Counted from the first letter of the stretch, positions 40,423-49,279 are shown. The stretch is DNA of 64,000 nt from Anthropogastromicrobium sp052273485 (GCA_052273485.1 DAVZID010000008.1:8206-72205); one strand, 5' to 3'. A program made the numbers and translations. The notes: a model not told the origin generated them from the letters alone.

Positions 40423-42372
40423 ATGAAATTAACAGTATCACAGAAAAAGACAACACCAATTTCAAAGGATCTGGTTGGCGTATTTTTTGAGGACATCAAT
40501 TATGGCGCGGATGGCGGCATCTATGCCGAGCTGATTGAGAATCGCAACTTCGAATTTGTAGACTGCTATGGTGATAAGGGTGATTATTATACCATTTTTG
40601 ATGGAGGCTACGGTTGGAAGGCATATCCGGCAGAGGACAGTGCCCGTCTTCAGGTTGTTTGCGGAAGCCCGGTTTCCGATGAGAATCCGCATTATCTTCG
40701 GTTTACTGCAAATAAGGCAGGAGCTGGTTTTTCCAATCAGGCGTATAGTGGCATTGCATTAAAGAAGGGTGCTTCGTATAATGTTTCCTTCTATGCGAGA
40801 GCAGTCAGCTTCTTAGGTGAGATCACGGCAAAAGTTGTAAAGGATGGCGTAACTTATGCCGAAGGCAGCGTGCAGATGGCAGAGGAAGAAAAAATGCACT
40901 ATTGGCACAAATATACTCTTACCGTAACGGCATCCGAGGATGTAAATGGTGCGCTGTTTGTATTAGCACTTGCAGAGGCAGGAACAGCTGAGTTTGATTT
41001 TGTCTCCATGATTCCGGCGGATGCGGTAGCAGGTGTATTTCGTAAGGATACCTTTGAGTTATTACAGTCCTTAAAGCCAGCATTCATGCGTTTCCCAGGC
41101 GGTTGTATCGTAGAGGGAAATACAATGTCCAACCGCTATCGTTTTAAGGATACCTTAAAACCAATCGAGGACAGAAAGTGCAACTGGAACCGTTGGGCCG
41201 TACATAACAACCGCAAGGAAAATGGTTTCCACAGCGTATTTTCTCATTACAATCAGACCCTTGGAATTGGCTACTATGAGTTCTTCTTACTGTGTGATCT
41301 GATCGGTGCAAAGCCGCTGCCAGTTATGAATGTCGGAATGGCTTGTCAGTATCAGTCTTATGAGTACATGGAGATTGGAAGCCCGGAGTTTGAGCAGATG
41401 GTTCAGGATACGCTTGATTTGATCGAGTTTGCAAATGGCGATGAGAACAGCGAGTGGGGACGTGTTCGTGTAAGTCTTGGTCACAAAGCACCGTTTGGTC
41501 TGGAGTATCTGGGAATTGGAAATGAGCAGTGGCAGATGGATAATACGGATTTCTTTGCCCGTTATAAGATTTTCGAGCAGCGCATCCATGCAGTATACCC
41601 ACAGATCAAGCTGATCGGTTCTGCAGGACCAGATGTCACCTCACAGCATTACACCGATGCGTGGGCGTTCTATCGCAAGGAAAAGGCAAGCAATCCAAAC
41701 TTTGTTTATGCAATTGATGAGCATTATTATATGCCGCCACAGTGGTTCTTAGAGCACAATGATTTCTATGATAAGTATCCAAGAGACATTAAGGTATTTG
41801 CTGGTGAGTATGCCGCTCACAATCCAGAAATCAATGTAGCACATGTCAGCAAGAATAACTGGAAGGCTGGTATCAGTGAGGCTGCTTTCCTGACTGGAAT
41901 TGAGCGAAATGCCGATGTCGTTGCATTGTCCTCCTACGCACCGCTGTTTGCAAGAGTCAATTATACACAGTGGGCACCGGATTTGATCTGGATGGACGAG
42001 AATACGAGCTGGGGAACACCGAGCTACTATGTACAGAAGCTGTTTGCTGCTTTCCATGCAAAGGATACACTTGATTTAGGAACTCAGATTGAAGAACTTC
42101 GCGCACAGGGAATTTATTGCAGCGCAGGAGAGGCAGAGGATGGCACTGTCATTGTAAAGATGGTTAACACAACGGACAATGCCGTATCCATTTCTCTTGC
42201 GGATGAGAAAGGAAATGCACTGACACCAGTTCGTGAGACCGTAATGTGTGCAGCACTTACCGATTACAACTGCGCAGAGCATCCAGAGACGGTTGTACCA
42301 AAGGAAATCGCTGTAAATGGCAGCGAGGTTACACTGGCACCGCAGAGCTTCGTGATCGTTGAAATTAAGTAA
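40423..42372 (+). CDS. GH51 alpha-L-arabinofuranosidase
   Basis: Releases terminal arabinofuranose from arabinoxylan or arabinan fragments (649 aa). The retaining GH51 acid/base Glu is in LEYLGIGNEQW and the nucleophile Glu in KVFAGEYAAH; FMRFPGGCIVEGNT is a family marker. An N-terminal carbohydrate-binding-like beta domain (about 70-190, FTANKAGAGFSNQAYSG) precedes the barrel, and a beta sandwich closes the protein. There is no signal peptide, which suggests intracellular action on imported oligosaccharides. AAAAAGGAGAT precedes the ATG. No transporter or regulator adjoins. Confidence 0.93.
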   Translation: MKLTVSQKKTTPISKDLVGVFFEDINYGADGGIYAELIENRNFEFVDCYGDKGDYYTIFDGGYGWKAYPAEDSARLQVVCGSPVSDENPHYLRFTANKAGAGFSNQAYSGIALKKGASYNVSFYARAVSFLGEITAKVVKDGVTYAEGSVQMAEEEKMHYWHKYTLTVTASEDVNGALFVLALAEAGTAEFDFVSMIPADAVAGVFRKDTFELLQSLKPAFMRFPGGCIVEGNTMSNRYRFKDTLKPIEDRKCNWNRWAVHNNRKENGFHSVFSHYNQTLGIGYYEFFLLCDLIGAKPLPVMNVGMACQYQSYEYMEIGSPEFEQMVQDTLDLIEFANGDENSEWGRVRVSLGHKAPFGLEYLGIGNEQWQMDNTDFFARYKIFEQRIHAVYPQIKLIGSAGPDVTSQHYTDAWAFYRKEKASNPNFVYAIDEHYYMPPQWFLEHNDFYDKYPRDIKVFAGEYAAHNPEINVAHVSKNNWKAGISEAAFLTGIERNADVVALSSYAPLFARVNYTQWAPDLIWMDENTSWGTPSYYVQKLFAAFHAKDTLDLGTQIEELRAQGIYCSAGEAEDGTVIVKMVNTTDNAVSISLADEKGNALTPVRETVMCAALTDYNCAEHPETVVPKEIAVNGSEVTLAPQSFVIVEIK

Positions 42373-42443
42373 TTAAAGTACGGTTCAATCCGTGAACGGC
42401 AGTGATTATAGTCGAAATTAGATAATATTCATCAAAAAAAGAC

Positions 42444-42472
42444 TTTCTTTTTGGTACAAAATAAGGTATAAT
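42444..42472 (+). promoter_or_regulatory. Promoter for rhaD
   Basis: A clear TATAAT (42467-42472) with a weak TTTCTT at 42444, 17-nt spacing. The poor -35 suggests activator dependence, as expected for a rhamnose-type gene. Confidence 0.55.
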
Positions 42473-42501
42473 GTGGGCAAGTGCGCAGAGTAAAGTAATA
42501 T

Positions 42502-42550
42502 GCAGAAGGCGTTCTGCGTTTCTATAAGCGATAAGCTGTCAATAGACAGC
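42502..42550 (+). promoter_or_regulatory. Twin perfect hairpins in the rhaD leader
   Basis: GCAGAA-GGCG-TTCTGC (42502-42517) and GCTGTC-AATA-GACAGC (42535-42550) are two 6-bp stems with 4-nt loops, 17 nt apart. The second ends directly before the AGACAGGAG ribosome site of rhaD. No T-run follows, so control of translation or mRNA stability is more likely than termination. Confidence 0.5.
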
Positions 42551-42568
42551 AGACAGGAGAATACGATC

Positions 42569-43393
42569 ATGAAGTTTTTAGATGCAGAATTTGTTCAGGG
42601 ATTCATCCGTATGGCAAACGATGGCTGGGAGCAGGGCTGGCATGAGAGAAACGGCGGAAACCTTTCTTACCGTGTAAAGCCAGAGGAAGTAGAGTCTGTT
42701 AAAGAGAATTTTGAGCCAAAGGAGTGGAAGCCGATCGGTACAAGTGTTCCGAATCTGGCAGGAGAGTATTTCCTGGTAACAGGAAGCGGCAAATACTTCC
42801 GTAACGTAATCATTAAGCCAGAGGACTCCATGTGTATGATCGAGGTAGACGATAAGGGCGAAAATTACCGCATCGTATGGGGCCTTGTAAATGGTGGAAG
42901 ACCGACCAGTGAGCTGCCGTCTCATCTGATGAACCATGAAGTAAAGAAGCTTGCAACAAACGGCAAGTATCGTGTTATTTATCATGCACATACCACTAAT
43001 GTAATCGCTTTAACCTTCGTTCTTCCGTTAGAGGACAAGGTATTCACAAGAGAACTGTGGGAGATGGCTACTGAGTGTCCTGTTGTATTCCCGGATGGCG
43101 TAGGCGTTGTTCCGTGGATGGTTCCAGGCGGAAGAGACATCGCAGTTGCTACCAGCGAGCTGATGAAGAAGTATGATGTAGCAATTTGGGCTCATCATGG
43201 AATGTTTGCAGCAGGCGAGGATTTTGATCTGACCTTCGGTCTGATGCATACCGTAGAGAAGTCTGCTGAAATTCTTGTTAAGATGCTGTCCATGCAGCCA
43301 AACAAGCGTCAGACCATCACTCCTCAGAATTTCCGTGATCTGGCAAGAGATTTCAAGGTAACACTTCCAGAGGAGTTCCTTTACGAGAAGTAA
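42569..43393 (+). CDS. rhaD: Rhamnulose-1-phosphate aldolase
   Basis: Zinc class II aldolase splitting rhamnulose-1-phosphate into dihydroxyacetone phosphate and L-lactaldehyde. Length (274 aa) equals the E. coli enzyme. Seen are GWHERNGGNLSYRV, TGSGKYFRN, zinc ligands in YHAHTTN, and the downstream WAHHGMFAAGEDF. CAGGAGAA precedes ATG 42569. The gene is followed by a FucO-like lactaldehyde reductase, which fits disposal of its product. Rhamnose isomerase and rhamnulokinase are not next to it, so either they are elsewhere or the pair serves deoxyribose/fuculose-type substrates. Confidence 0.93.
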   Translation: MKFLDAEFVQGFIRMANDGWEQGWHERNGGNLSYRVKPEEVESVKENFEPKEWKPIGTSVPNLAGEYFLVTGSGKYFRNVIIKPEDSMCMIEVDDKGENYRIVWGLVNGGRPTSELPSHLMNHEVKKLATNGKYRVIYHAHTTNVIALTFVLPLEDKVFTRELWEMATECPVVFPDGVGVVPWMVPGGRDIAVATSELMKKYDVAIWAHHGMFAAGEDFDLTFGLMHTVEKSAEILVKMLSMQPNKRQTITPQNFRDLARDFKVTLPEEFLYEK

Positions 43394-43436
43394 AAAATAA
43401 AGAAATATTTAAGTTTGTTTGCTCCAGAGCAGGTTG

Positions 43437-43461
43437 GGGCAGATCACGATTGTGATTGCCC
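43437..43461 (+). promoter_or_regulatory. Intercistronic hairpin between rhaD and fucO
   Basis: GGGCAGATCAC pairs with GTGATTGCCC (one bulged G) around a 4-nt loop; a CTGAC/GTCAG hairpin follows. With no T-run this is probably an mRNA processing or stabilising element in a two-gene operon. Confidence 0.45.
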
Positions 43462-43515
43462 TGACTGTATCTGTCAGAAGATATTATATTATTATATCAA
43501 AGGAGAAAAAAACAA

Positions 43516-44664
43516 ATGGCTAACAGATTTGTGTTAAACGAGACATCTTATCATGGCGCAGGCGCAATCAAGGAGATTGCTACCGAGGCAAAGGGAAGAG
43601 GATTCAAGAAGGCATTCGTATGCTCCGATCCGGATCTGATTAAGTTTGGCGTTACCCAGAAGGTAATTGACGTACTGGAGGGAGCTGGCCTTGATTATGA
43701 GATCTACTCCAACATTAAGCCAAACCCAACAATCGAGAACGTACAGACTGGTGTTGCAGCATTCAAGAAGTCTGGTGCTGATTATCTGATCGCAATCGGT
43801 GGTGGTTCTTCTATGGATACCGCAAAGGGTATCGGTATTGTTATCGCAAACCCAGAGTTTGAGGATATCAGAAGCCTTGAGGGCGTTGCTCCGACAAAGA
43901 ACAAGTCCGTTCCGATTTTCGCTGTTCCGACAACTGCTGGTACTGCAGCAGAGGTTACCATTAACTACGTTATCACTGATGTTGAGAAGAATCGTAAGAT
44001 GGTATGCGTAGACCCGAAGGATATTCCGGTTGTTGCATTTGTTGATCCAGAGATGATGTCCAGTATGCCAAAGGGCCTGACTGCTGCAACTGGTATGGAT
44101 GCGCTGACTCATGCAATCGAGGGTTACATCACCGCAGGCGCTTGGGAGCTGTCTGATATGTTCCACTTAAAGGCAATCGAGATCATTTCTAGAAGCCTTC
44201 GCAATGCAGTAGCAAACACTCCAGAGGGAAGAGCAGACATGGCTCTTGGACAGTACGTTGCAGGTATGGGATTCTCCAACGTAGGTCTTGGAATCGTTCA
44301 CTCCATGGCACATCCGTTAGGAGCTCTGTATGATACACCGCACGGTGTTGCAAATGCAATCATTCTTCCAACCGTTATGGAGTACAATGCTCCGGCTACC
44401 GGCGAGAAGTATCGTGAGATCGCAAGAGCAATGGGCGTTCAGGGTGTTGATGACATGACTCAGGAAGAGTACCGCAAGGCAGCAATTGACGCAGTTCGTA
44501 AGCTGTCTGAGGATGTTGGTATTCCAGCTGACTTAAAGGCTATCGTTAAGGAAGAGGATATTCCATTCTTAGCTCAGTCCGCATACGATGACGCTTGCAG
44601 ACCAGGTAACCCGAGAGAGACCAGCGTTGAGGAGATTGCAGAGCTGTATAAGTCTCTGATCTAA
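43516..44664 (+). CDS. fucO: Lactaldehyde reductase / 1,2-propanediol oxidoreductase
   Basis: Iron-dependent group III alcohol dehydrogenase that reduces L-lactaldehyde to 1,2-propanediol with NADH, allowing fermentation of deoxyhexoses. The 382-aa length equals FucO of E. coli. The N-terminal Rossmann part includes IGGGSSMDTAKGIGI and PTTAGTAAEVT; iron ligands are in TGMDALTHAIEGY, VHSMAHPLGALYDTPHG. It lies 122 bp after rhaD with AAAGGAGAAAAAAAC as ribosome site and ends at a strong terminator. Confidence 0.94.
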   Translation: MANRFVLNETSYHGAGAIKEIATEAKGRGFKKAFVCSDPDLIKFGVTQKVIDVLEGAGLDYEIYSNIKPNPTIENVQTGVAAFKKSGADYLIAIGGGSSMDTAKGIGIVIANPEFEDIRSLEGVAPTKNKSVPIFAVPTTAGTAAEVTINYVITDVEKNRKMVCVDPKDIPVVAFVDPEMMSSMPKGLTAATGMDALTHAIEGYITAGAWELSDMFHLKAIEIISRSLRNAVANTPEGRADMALGQYVAGMGFSNVGLGIVHSMAHPLGALYDTPHGVANAIILPTVMEYNAPATGEKYREIARAMGVQGVDDMTQEEYRKAAIDAVRKLSEDVGIPADLKAIVKEEDIPFLAQSAYDDACRPGNPRETSVEEIAELYKSLI

Positions 44665-44723
44665 TCAGATTGAAAAAAAAGAACGACAGTAGTGGACAAA
44701 AGAGACCCCACTGTCACGAGTGG

Positions 44724-44757
44724 AAAGCTGTCGGCGTTTGCTGACGGCTTTCTTTGT
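44724..44757 (+). terminator. Terminator after fucO
   Basis: AAAGCTGTCGGC (44724-44735) and GCTGACGGCTTT (44740-44751) form a 12-bp stem with loop GTTT and a TCTTTG tail. A second weaker hairpin (GACAGTAGTGG with CCACTGTC) lies just upstream. Confidence 0.9.
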
Positions 44758-44769
44758 TAATTTATTAAC
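44756..44769. promoter_or_regulatory. Palindrome upstream of the alarmone synthetase gene
   Basis: GTTAAT-TT-ATTAAC is perfectly symmetric and sits 50 nt before the start at 44822, in the likely promoter region. It could be an operator; nothing identifies the factor. Confidence 0.35.
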
Positions 44770-44821
44770 ATACAGAATTACATTTCTAGTAGCGCAGGCA
44801 GTGCGCAGAAACGAGGTTCCT

Positions 44822-45556
44822 ATGGATATAAGAGAACTCAGAACCGAGCACCACGAATTTACAGGGGAGATTCGAGACCGTGTGCTTCGAAGTGCCATTC
44901 TTAATTCCAATGTGATGGAAGTCATTCAAGACAGTAAGCGGCCGTTAGACGAGCTAATGTCAAAATATCGCTGTGCCATCATGGAGATTGAAACAAAATT
45001 TAAAGTGCTAAATGAGCAATTTTCGTTGCAGTATGAGCGAAATCCAATTGAAACAATCAAGACACGATTAAAATCACTAGAAAGCATTAGCCGTAAGCTT
45101 GCGCAGAAAGGAAAACCACTCACCGTAAGGTCAATGGAGGAAAATTTAGACGACATCGCAGGTGCGAGAGTGATCTGTTCCTTTCAACAAGATATCTACA
45201 CGTTGGCAAAATGCCTTCTTGATCAGGATGACATTGAGCTGATTGAGACAAAGGATTACATTAAAAATCCAAAGCCAAGCGGTTATCGCAGCCTTCATTT
45301 GATTGTACGAGTTCCGATTTTTTTACAGAATGAAAAATGTCTGATGAAAGTTGAGGTACAGCTTCGCACCATCGCAATGGATTTCTGGGCAAGCCTCGAG
45401 CATAAGCTGCGCTATAAAAAAGAAATTCCGGAATCGGAAAAAGATTCCCTTCAAAAAGAGTTGTTTGAATGTGCACAGATGATCAATACACTGGATCAGC
45501 GTATGGAGACAGTCAAAAACCGTCTGGTAGCAGGCGGACAGTGGGAGAAGCCATGA
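44822..45556 (+). CDS. Small alarmone synthetase (RelP/RelQ-type)
   Basis: Synthetase-only (p)ppGpp enzyme of 244 aa. The RelA/SpoT nucleotidyltransferase domain (about 45-200) shows the substrate loop NLDDIAGARVICSF, KDYIKNPKPSGYRSLHLIV and EVQLRTIAMDFWASLEHKLRYK. There is no HD hydrolase, TGS or ACT domain, so it lacks ribosome sensing and degradation. ATG 44822 follows ACGAGGTT; the longer frame from 44720 runs through the upstream terminator and is rejected. It overlaps the ChrA-type gene by 4 bp, an odd pairing that puts stringent alarmone synthesis and anion transport in one transcript. Confidence 0.93.
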   Translation: MDIRELRTEHHEFTGEIRDRVLRSAILNSNVMEVIQDSKRPLDELMSKYRCAIMEIETKFKVLNEQFSLQYERNPIETIKTRLKSLESISRKLAQKGKPLTVRSMEENLDDIAGARVICSFQQDIYTLAKCLLDQDDIELIETKDYIKNPKPSGYRSLHLIVRVPIFLQNEKCLMKVEVQLRTIAMDFWASLEHKLRYKKEIPESEKDSLQKELFECAQMINTLDQRMETVKNRLVAGGQWEKP

Positions 45557-46212
45557 AAGAGAAGCTGAAAGAAAACCAGAAAGAAACTTTGGAAACAAAT
45601 CAGAAAGAAAATCAGAAAAAAAGGCTGGAACAAAATTTGGAGCAGACAGCATCGAAAAAGATGCGTCTGCTCAAACTGTTTTGGTCAACCCTTTATCTCA
45701 GTGCGTTTACATTCGGCGGCGGTTATGTCATCGTATCACTGATGAAAAAGAAATTTGTCGATGAATTGGGATGGATTGATGAGGAAGAAATGCTTGATCT
45801 TGTCGCGATCGCGCAATCCACGCCAGGTGCGATTGCTGTAAACGGTGCAATTGTAGTCGGCTATAAGCTCGAAGGACTGATCGGTGTGGCAGCGGCGATC
45901 GCCGGAACCATTCTTCCGCCATTTGTGATTATCTCTGTGATCTCCTTTTTCTATGAATTATTTGCATCAAATGTCTATGTACAGCAAGTGCTTACCGGTA
46001 TGCAGTCTGGTGTCGGAGCTGTCATTGCCTGCGTCGTGTTTGACATGGGAAGCGGAATTGTTCGCTCCAAAAATAGTTTATCTATGTGCATTATGGTCGC
46101 AGCATTTGTGGCAGGTTATGTATTGAACATTAATGTCGTGTTAATCATTTTAGCTTGCGGTATTTTGGGTGCAGTCGTTACACTGGCAAAGAGAAAGAAG
46201 GTGCAGGCATGA
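45553..46212 (+). CDS. ChrA family half-size transporter, first subunit
   Basis: Membrane protein of 219 aa with one ChrA (chromate ion transporter) domain. After a highly charged Lys/Glu/Gln-rich N-terminus (1-37), the domain starts LFWSTLYLSAFTFGGGYVIVSLM with AIAQSTPGAIAVN, the signature of the family, and has about five to six helices. Bacterial short-chain ChrA proteins work as pairs, and the next gene encodes the second. Substrate in anaerobes is unproven; chromate or sulfate are assumed from family members. Starts overlap in ATGA on both sides, so three genes are translationally coupled. Confidence 0.9.
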   Translation: MKEKLKENQKETLETNQKENQKKRLEQNLEQTASKKMRLLKLFWSTLYLSAFTFGGGYVIVSLMKKKFVDELGWIDEEEMLDLVAIAQSTPGAIAVNGAIVVGYKLEGLIGVAAAIAGTILPPFVIISVISFFYELFASNVYVQQVLTGMQSGVGAVIACVVFDMGSGIVRSKNSLSMCIMVAAFVAGYVLNINVVLIILACGILGAVVTLAKRKKVQA

Positions 46213-46778
46213 TTTATTTACAATTATTTTTAAGTTTTCTTCAGATCGGCGCCTTTTCATTTGGTGGTGGATATGCAGCGATGCCGCTAATTCAGAGTCA
46301 GGTTGTGGATGGCCATAAATGGCTGAGCATGGCGGAATTTACGAATTTGATTACGATTTCACAGATGACACCGGGACCGATCGCGGTAAATAGTGCCACA
46401 TTTGTTGGCTTAAAGGTAGCAGGTGTCGGCGGTGCAGCAGTCGCGACAGCTGGCTGTATATTGCCGTCATGTATCTTAGTTACGCTTCTTGCAAAGCTGT
46501 ACCTTCGTTATCGAAAGATGGATCTGCTGCAGGGGATTCTTGGCATGCTTCGCCCAGCAGTTGTTGCATTGATCGCATCGGCAGGTGCCTCGATTTTAGT
46601 CAATGCTTTTTGGCCGGATGGAATGGTGTTCATTCAGAACACCCAGATCGATATGGTGATTATTTTTATCGCTGCGGTATACCTGATACAGTTTCGAAAA
46701 ATGAATCCGGTGCTTGTCATGGTTTTAAGCGGTGTGGCGAAACTTGGAATTTATCTTGCATGTAGCTTTCTTTTGTGA
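46209..46778 (+). CDS. ChrA family half-size transporter, second subunit
   Basis: 189-aa partner of the preceding protein. It starts with no cytoplasmic extension (MIYLQLFLSFLQIGAFSFGGG), repeats the motif ISQMTPGPIAVNSATFVG, and has about six helices. It probably inserts in opposite orientation to form the two-domain transporter found fused in long ChrA proteins. ATGA overlap with the first subunit. Between its stop and 46880 there is an imperfect inverted repeat, AATTCGTAAC with GTTACGAGAATT (about 46795-46855). Confidence 0.9.
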   Translation: MIYLQLFLSFLQIGAFSFGGGYAAMPLIQSQVVDGHKWLSMAEFTNLITISQMTPGPIAVNSATFVGLKVAGVGGAAVATAGCILPSCILVTLLAKLYLRYRKMDLLQGILGMLRPAVVALIASAGASILVNAFWPDGMVFIQNTQIDMVIIFIAAVYLIQFRKMNPVLVMVLSGVAKLGIYLACSFLL

Positions 46779-46879
46779 TAATGTGAGCTGTGAAAATTCG
46801 TAACGATTCAGCGTCTTGCAAAATCAAGGTGCGATTTCCAATTGTTACGAGAATTTTATGAGGATGAGAGGAGCAAACA

Positions 46880-47494
46880 ATGCTTTTATATTTTATCAGA
46901 CATGGTCAGACCGATTGGAATAAGGAAAGAAGGATGCAGGGACAGTCCGATATTCCACTTAATGAAAATGGACGAGAATCTGCAATTGAAGCTGGAAAAG
47001 CACTTGCAAATACTCAGATTGATCTGGCGTTTTCAAGCCCATTAAAGCGCGCAAAGGAAACAGCAGAGCTTGTGTTAGCAGGACGAAACATTCCGATTGT
47101 CGAGGATGCAAGAATTGAGGAAATCAGCTTTGGTGTCTGTGAGGGAATGACCGGAAGAGATGAGAATCAGCAGCCAGTCGGCTGTTTTGCCGAGTTTTTT
47201 GCCCATCCAGAACGATACAAAGCACCAGAAAATGGCGAGGATGCAAAGATGCTCTGCGCGCGTACTTGGAATTTCCTTGAGGATATCACAACAAGAAAAG
47301 AGCTTCAGGATAAATCCATTTTGATTGCAACACATGGCGCAGCGCTCCAGTCTATGATGTTGTGGGTAAAAAAGCAGCCAATCAGCGAATTTTGGAAGAG
47401 TGGTCTTAAGAAAAACTGTTCCGTAACAAAAGTGGAAGTAAAGGACGGTCAGGTAAAAGTGCTTGAAGAGGGAGAAAAGCAGTATAACGTTTAA
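46880..47494 (+). CDS. Histidine phosphatase family protein
   Basis: Cytoplasmic phosphatase or mutase of the phosphoglycerate-mutase superfamily (204 aa). The phosphohistidine motif is FIRHGQTDWN at the N-terminus; SSPLKRAKETAELV, the Glu-containing ARIEEISFGVCEGMTGRD, and the second His in ILIATHGAALQSM complete the site. The short length favours a broad-specificity phosphatase (PhoE/CobC-like) over glycolytic phosphoglycerate mutase. GAGAGGAG precedes the ATG. A strong terminator follows. Confidence 0.9.
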   Translation: MLLYFIRHGQTDWNKERRMQGQSDIPLNENGRESAIEAGKALANTQIDLAFSSPLKRAKETAELVLAGRNIPIVEDARIEEISFGVCEGMTGRDENQQPVGCFAEFFAHPERYKAPENGEDAKMLCARTWNFLEDITTRKELQDKSILIATHGAALQSMMLWVKKQPISEFWKSGLKKNCSVTKVEVKDGQVKVLEEGEKQYNV

Positions 47495-47505
47495 AGAGAA
47501 AACAC

Positions 47506-47541
47506 GAAAAAGTCTTCTGCCTGTTTGGGCAGGAGACTTTT
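47506..47541. terminator. Terminator between convergent genes
   Basis: AAAAGTCT and AGACTTTT close a stem with inner CTGCC/GGCAG pairing around a short loop. The symmetric A/T runs serve both strands. Confidence 0.85.
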
Positions 47542-47595
47542 CGTACTTTTGCGTGGAAAAAAGTTCATATAGATATGTTTTGGATTTTATTTGTA

Positions 47596-48264
47596 TTAGA
47601 GTAGTAACTCTTTCGCTGCTTTCAGACGCATATAAAATTGATCATAAAAATCAGAACAGGAATCTGCATTCGCATATGGTGTCAGATAAAACGTCTTTAA
47701 AATATAGGAATGAAGTGTTTTAATCAATTCTGGAGACAATCCCTGCGAGGCAGCGGCAGCATCCTTTAAGAAATAATGCCAATCGCTGACAAACTGCTCA
47801 TAGCGTTTTAACTGAGGAATGTTAATCCATTGACGCACCTTCACCTTTGCTAAATGTTCCTTCTTGCATTGTCCTGTCTGCAAAAAATAGGAAAATCCAG
47901 TGCCGTCATAGACGCGACCAAGCGGAAACAAACGGCAAAATCCAGGACGGAAGGTATGAATCGTGCAGCGCCCAGCCTTATTTAAAAAAGAGCACTGATC
48001 GGTATCTGGCGTCATCGCAATTGCAGGCAAAATAATTCCGTCAACAGGGGTCAATTGCAGCTGACCGTTAAAAAGGGCAGCCACCGGAACGTGCAGTCCC
48101 TGTGACATCTGGTAAACATCATATGGGTCTAATAAGATGGAATTTCCCATATGACAGCAACATTCATGGCAGCCATCACAGCCAAGGCTGTCGGCGCGAA
48201 CTAGATCAGAGGACGAGTAAAGCTTACCGTCCGAAATTTCATTCATTGAAACAGATCGAAGCAT
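47596..48264 (-). CDS. YkgJ family cysteine-cluster protein
   Basis: 222-aa protein with a Cys-rich metal (zinc or iron-sulfur) cluster: CDGCHECCCHMG near residue 30 and CSFLNKAGRCTIHTFRPGFCRLFPLG (split here as two halves of the UPF0153/YkgJ pattern) around 90-115, plus a further Cys in TGQCKKEH. Function of the family is unknown; some members are near flagellar or metallo-enzyme genes. On the minus strand AAAAGGATT precedes the ATG; ATG 48246 is an alternative. Confidence 0.85.
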   Translation of the reverse strand: MLRSVSMNEISDGKLYSSSDLVRADSLGCDGCHECCCHMGNSILLDPYDVYQMSQGLHVPVAALFNGQLQLTPVDGIILPAIAMTPDTDQCSFLNKAGRCTIHTFRPGFCRLFPLGRVYDGTGFSYFLQTGQCKKEHLAKVKVRQWINIPQLKRYEQFVSDWHYFLKDAAAASQGLSPELIKTLHSYILKTFYLTPYANADSCSDFYDQFYMRLKAAKELLL

Positions 48265-48439
48265 ACTTGTTAAAATCCTTTTCTTTTATCGTTTATCGTT
48301 TCTTTAATAGTACAACAAAATGGTTGAAAAAGCCATCCTTTCCGTAAGAAAAATGTAAAGTTAATATGTTTGCAAATAAAAAAAATCTGATATATTAAAA
48401 GTAACAAGTATTGTGCAAAAATAAGAGGAGGTGTCGCGC

Positions 48440-48700
48440 ATGTTGTCAGCATTTATCTTGGCAGTTTTAGTGACTGCACTTGGCACATTTTTGTGGTATG
48501 GGTGGAAAAAACAGAAATTCGGTGAGCACTACGGAATTTACTGGATTGTGAGTGGACTAGCGATTGTTTTATTACTGGTTCATATTTTCCAGAGAGCACA
48601 GTATCAGAATCTTATGCCAATTGTAGCAGGTGATGTCATTGTAATGATTGGATTTGTGATGGCAGGAGTCATTGGCTATCAACAGAATAAGGCAGCATAA
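48440..48700 (+). CDS. Small three-helix membrane protein
   Basis: Unrecognised 86-aa integral membrane protein with three hydrophobic segments (about 2-22, 33-52, 62-80) joined by short polar loops. GAGGAGGT ends 7 nt before ATG 48440, a strong ribosome site; the in-frame GTG 48431 lies inside that site. It is transcribed divergently from the YkgJ gene and is followed after 13 nt by a kinase-like gene remnant. Confidence 0.8.
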   Translation: MLSAFILAVLVTALGTFLWYGWKKQKFGEHYGIYWIVSGLAIVLLLVHIFQRAQYQNLMPIVAGDVIVMIGFVMAGVIGYQQNKAA

Positions 48701-48713
48701 AAAACTTGATTAT

Positions 48714-49220
48714 ATGAGGAGCACCGGGGAACAAATCACTTGGGAGGCGATCAATTTCTTTGATCACGCCTTTTCGGAAGATGTTGGAAATCTTTTGTTT
48801 GGTCACGGCAGCGCATCCGAGAGCATGAGTCTTGTTTCTCCAGACAATACTTCGGATGGACAGTTGATGAAAAAATGGAAGATTGCAGATGAAAGACGTA
48901 TTTTAATGAAAGGATCGAGTAAGCCATATTATCAGGAGGCGTTGTGCGAGGTGATAGCATCTCGTATCGCAAGCCGACTTGGAATTGATCATGTGGAATA
49001 TTCAGTAGTCTGGGAAAATGAGGAGCCATTTAGTCTTTGCGAAGATTTTATTACGAGGGATACAGAATTAGTCTCTGCCAGTCATATTATGAATGCATTT
49101 AAAAAGCCGAATAACGTATCTGAGTATGAATATTATATTCAGTGCGCAGAGAAACTTGGTGTTTCGCAAATACGAAGAGAAATTGAAAAAAATGCTTCCA
49201 ATAACGAACCTACCGGGTAG
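48714..49220 (+). pseudogene. Remnant of a HipA-like kinase-fold protein
   Basis: 168-aa open frame that looks like an internal piece of a larger clostridial HipA-like/CtkA-type protein: LVSPDNTSDGQLMKKWK, RILMKGSSKPYYQEAL, and YSVVWENEEPFSLCEDFITRDTELVSA. The N-terminal third (helix-turn-helix or start of the fold) and the catalytic C-terminal half are missing, and after LGVSQIRREIEK the frame runs into a short unrelated tail and stops. The ATG 48714 has no good ribosome site. I read it as a decayed, truncated gene. A shortened functional protein is possible but unlikely without the catalytic residues. Confidence 0.65.
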
Positions 49221-49279
49221 CATATATCCCTTGCGAAATTCCCACATATGAGGTAAGATAATCTTGTAGTGATAGAAGG

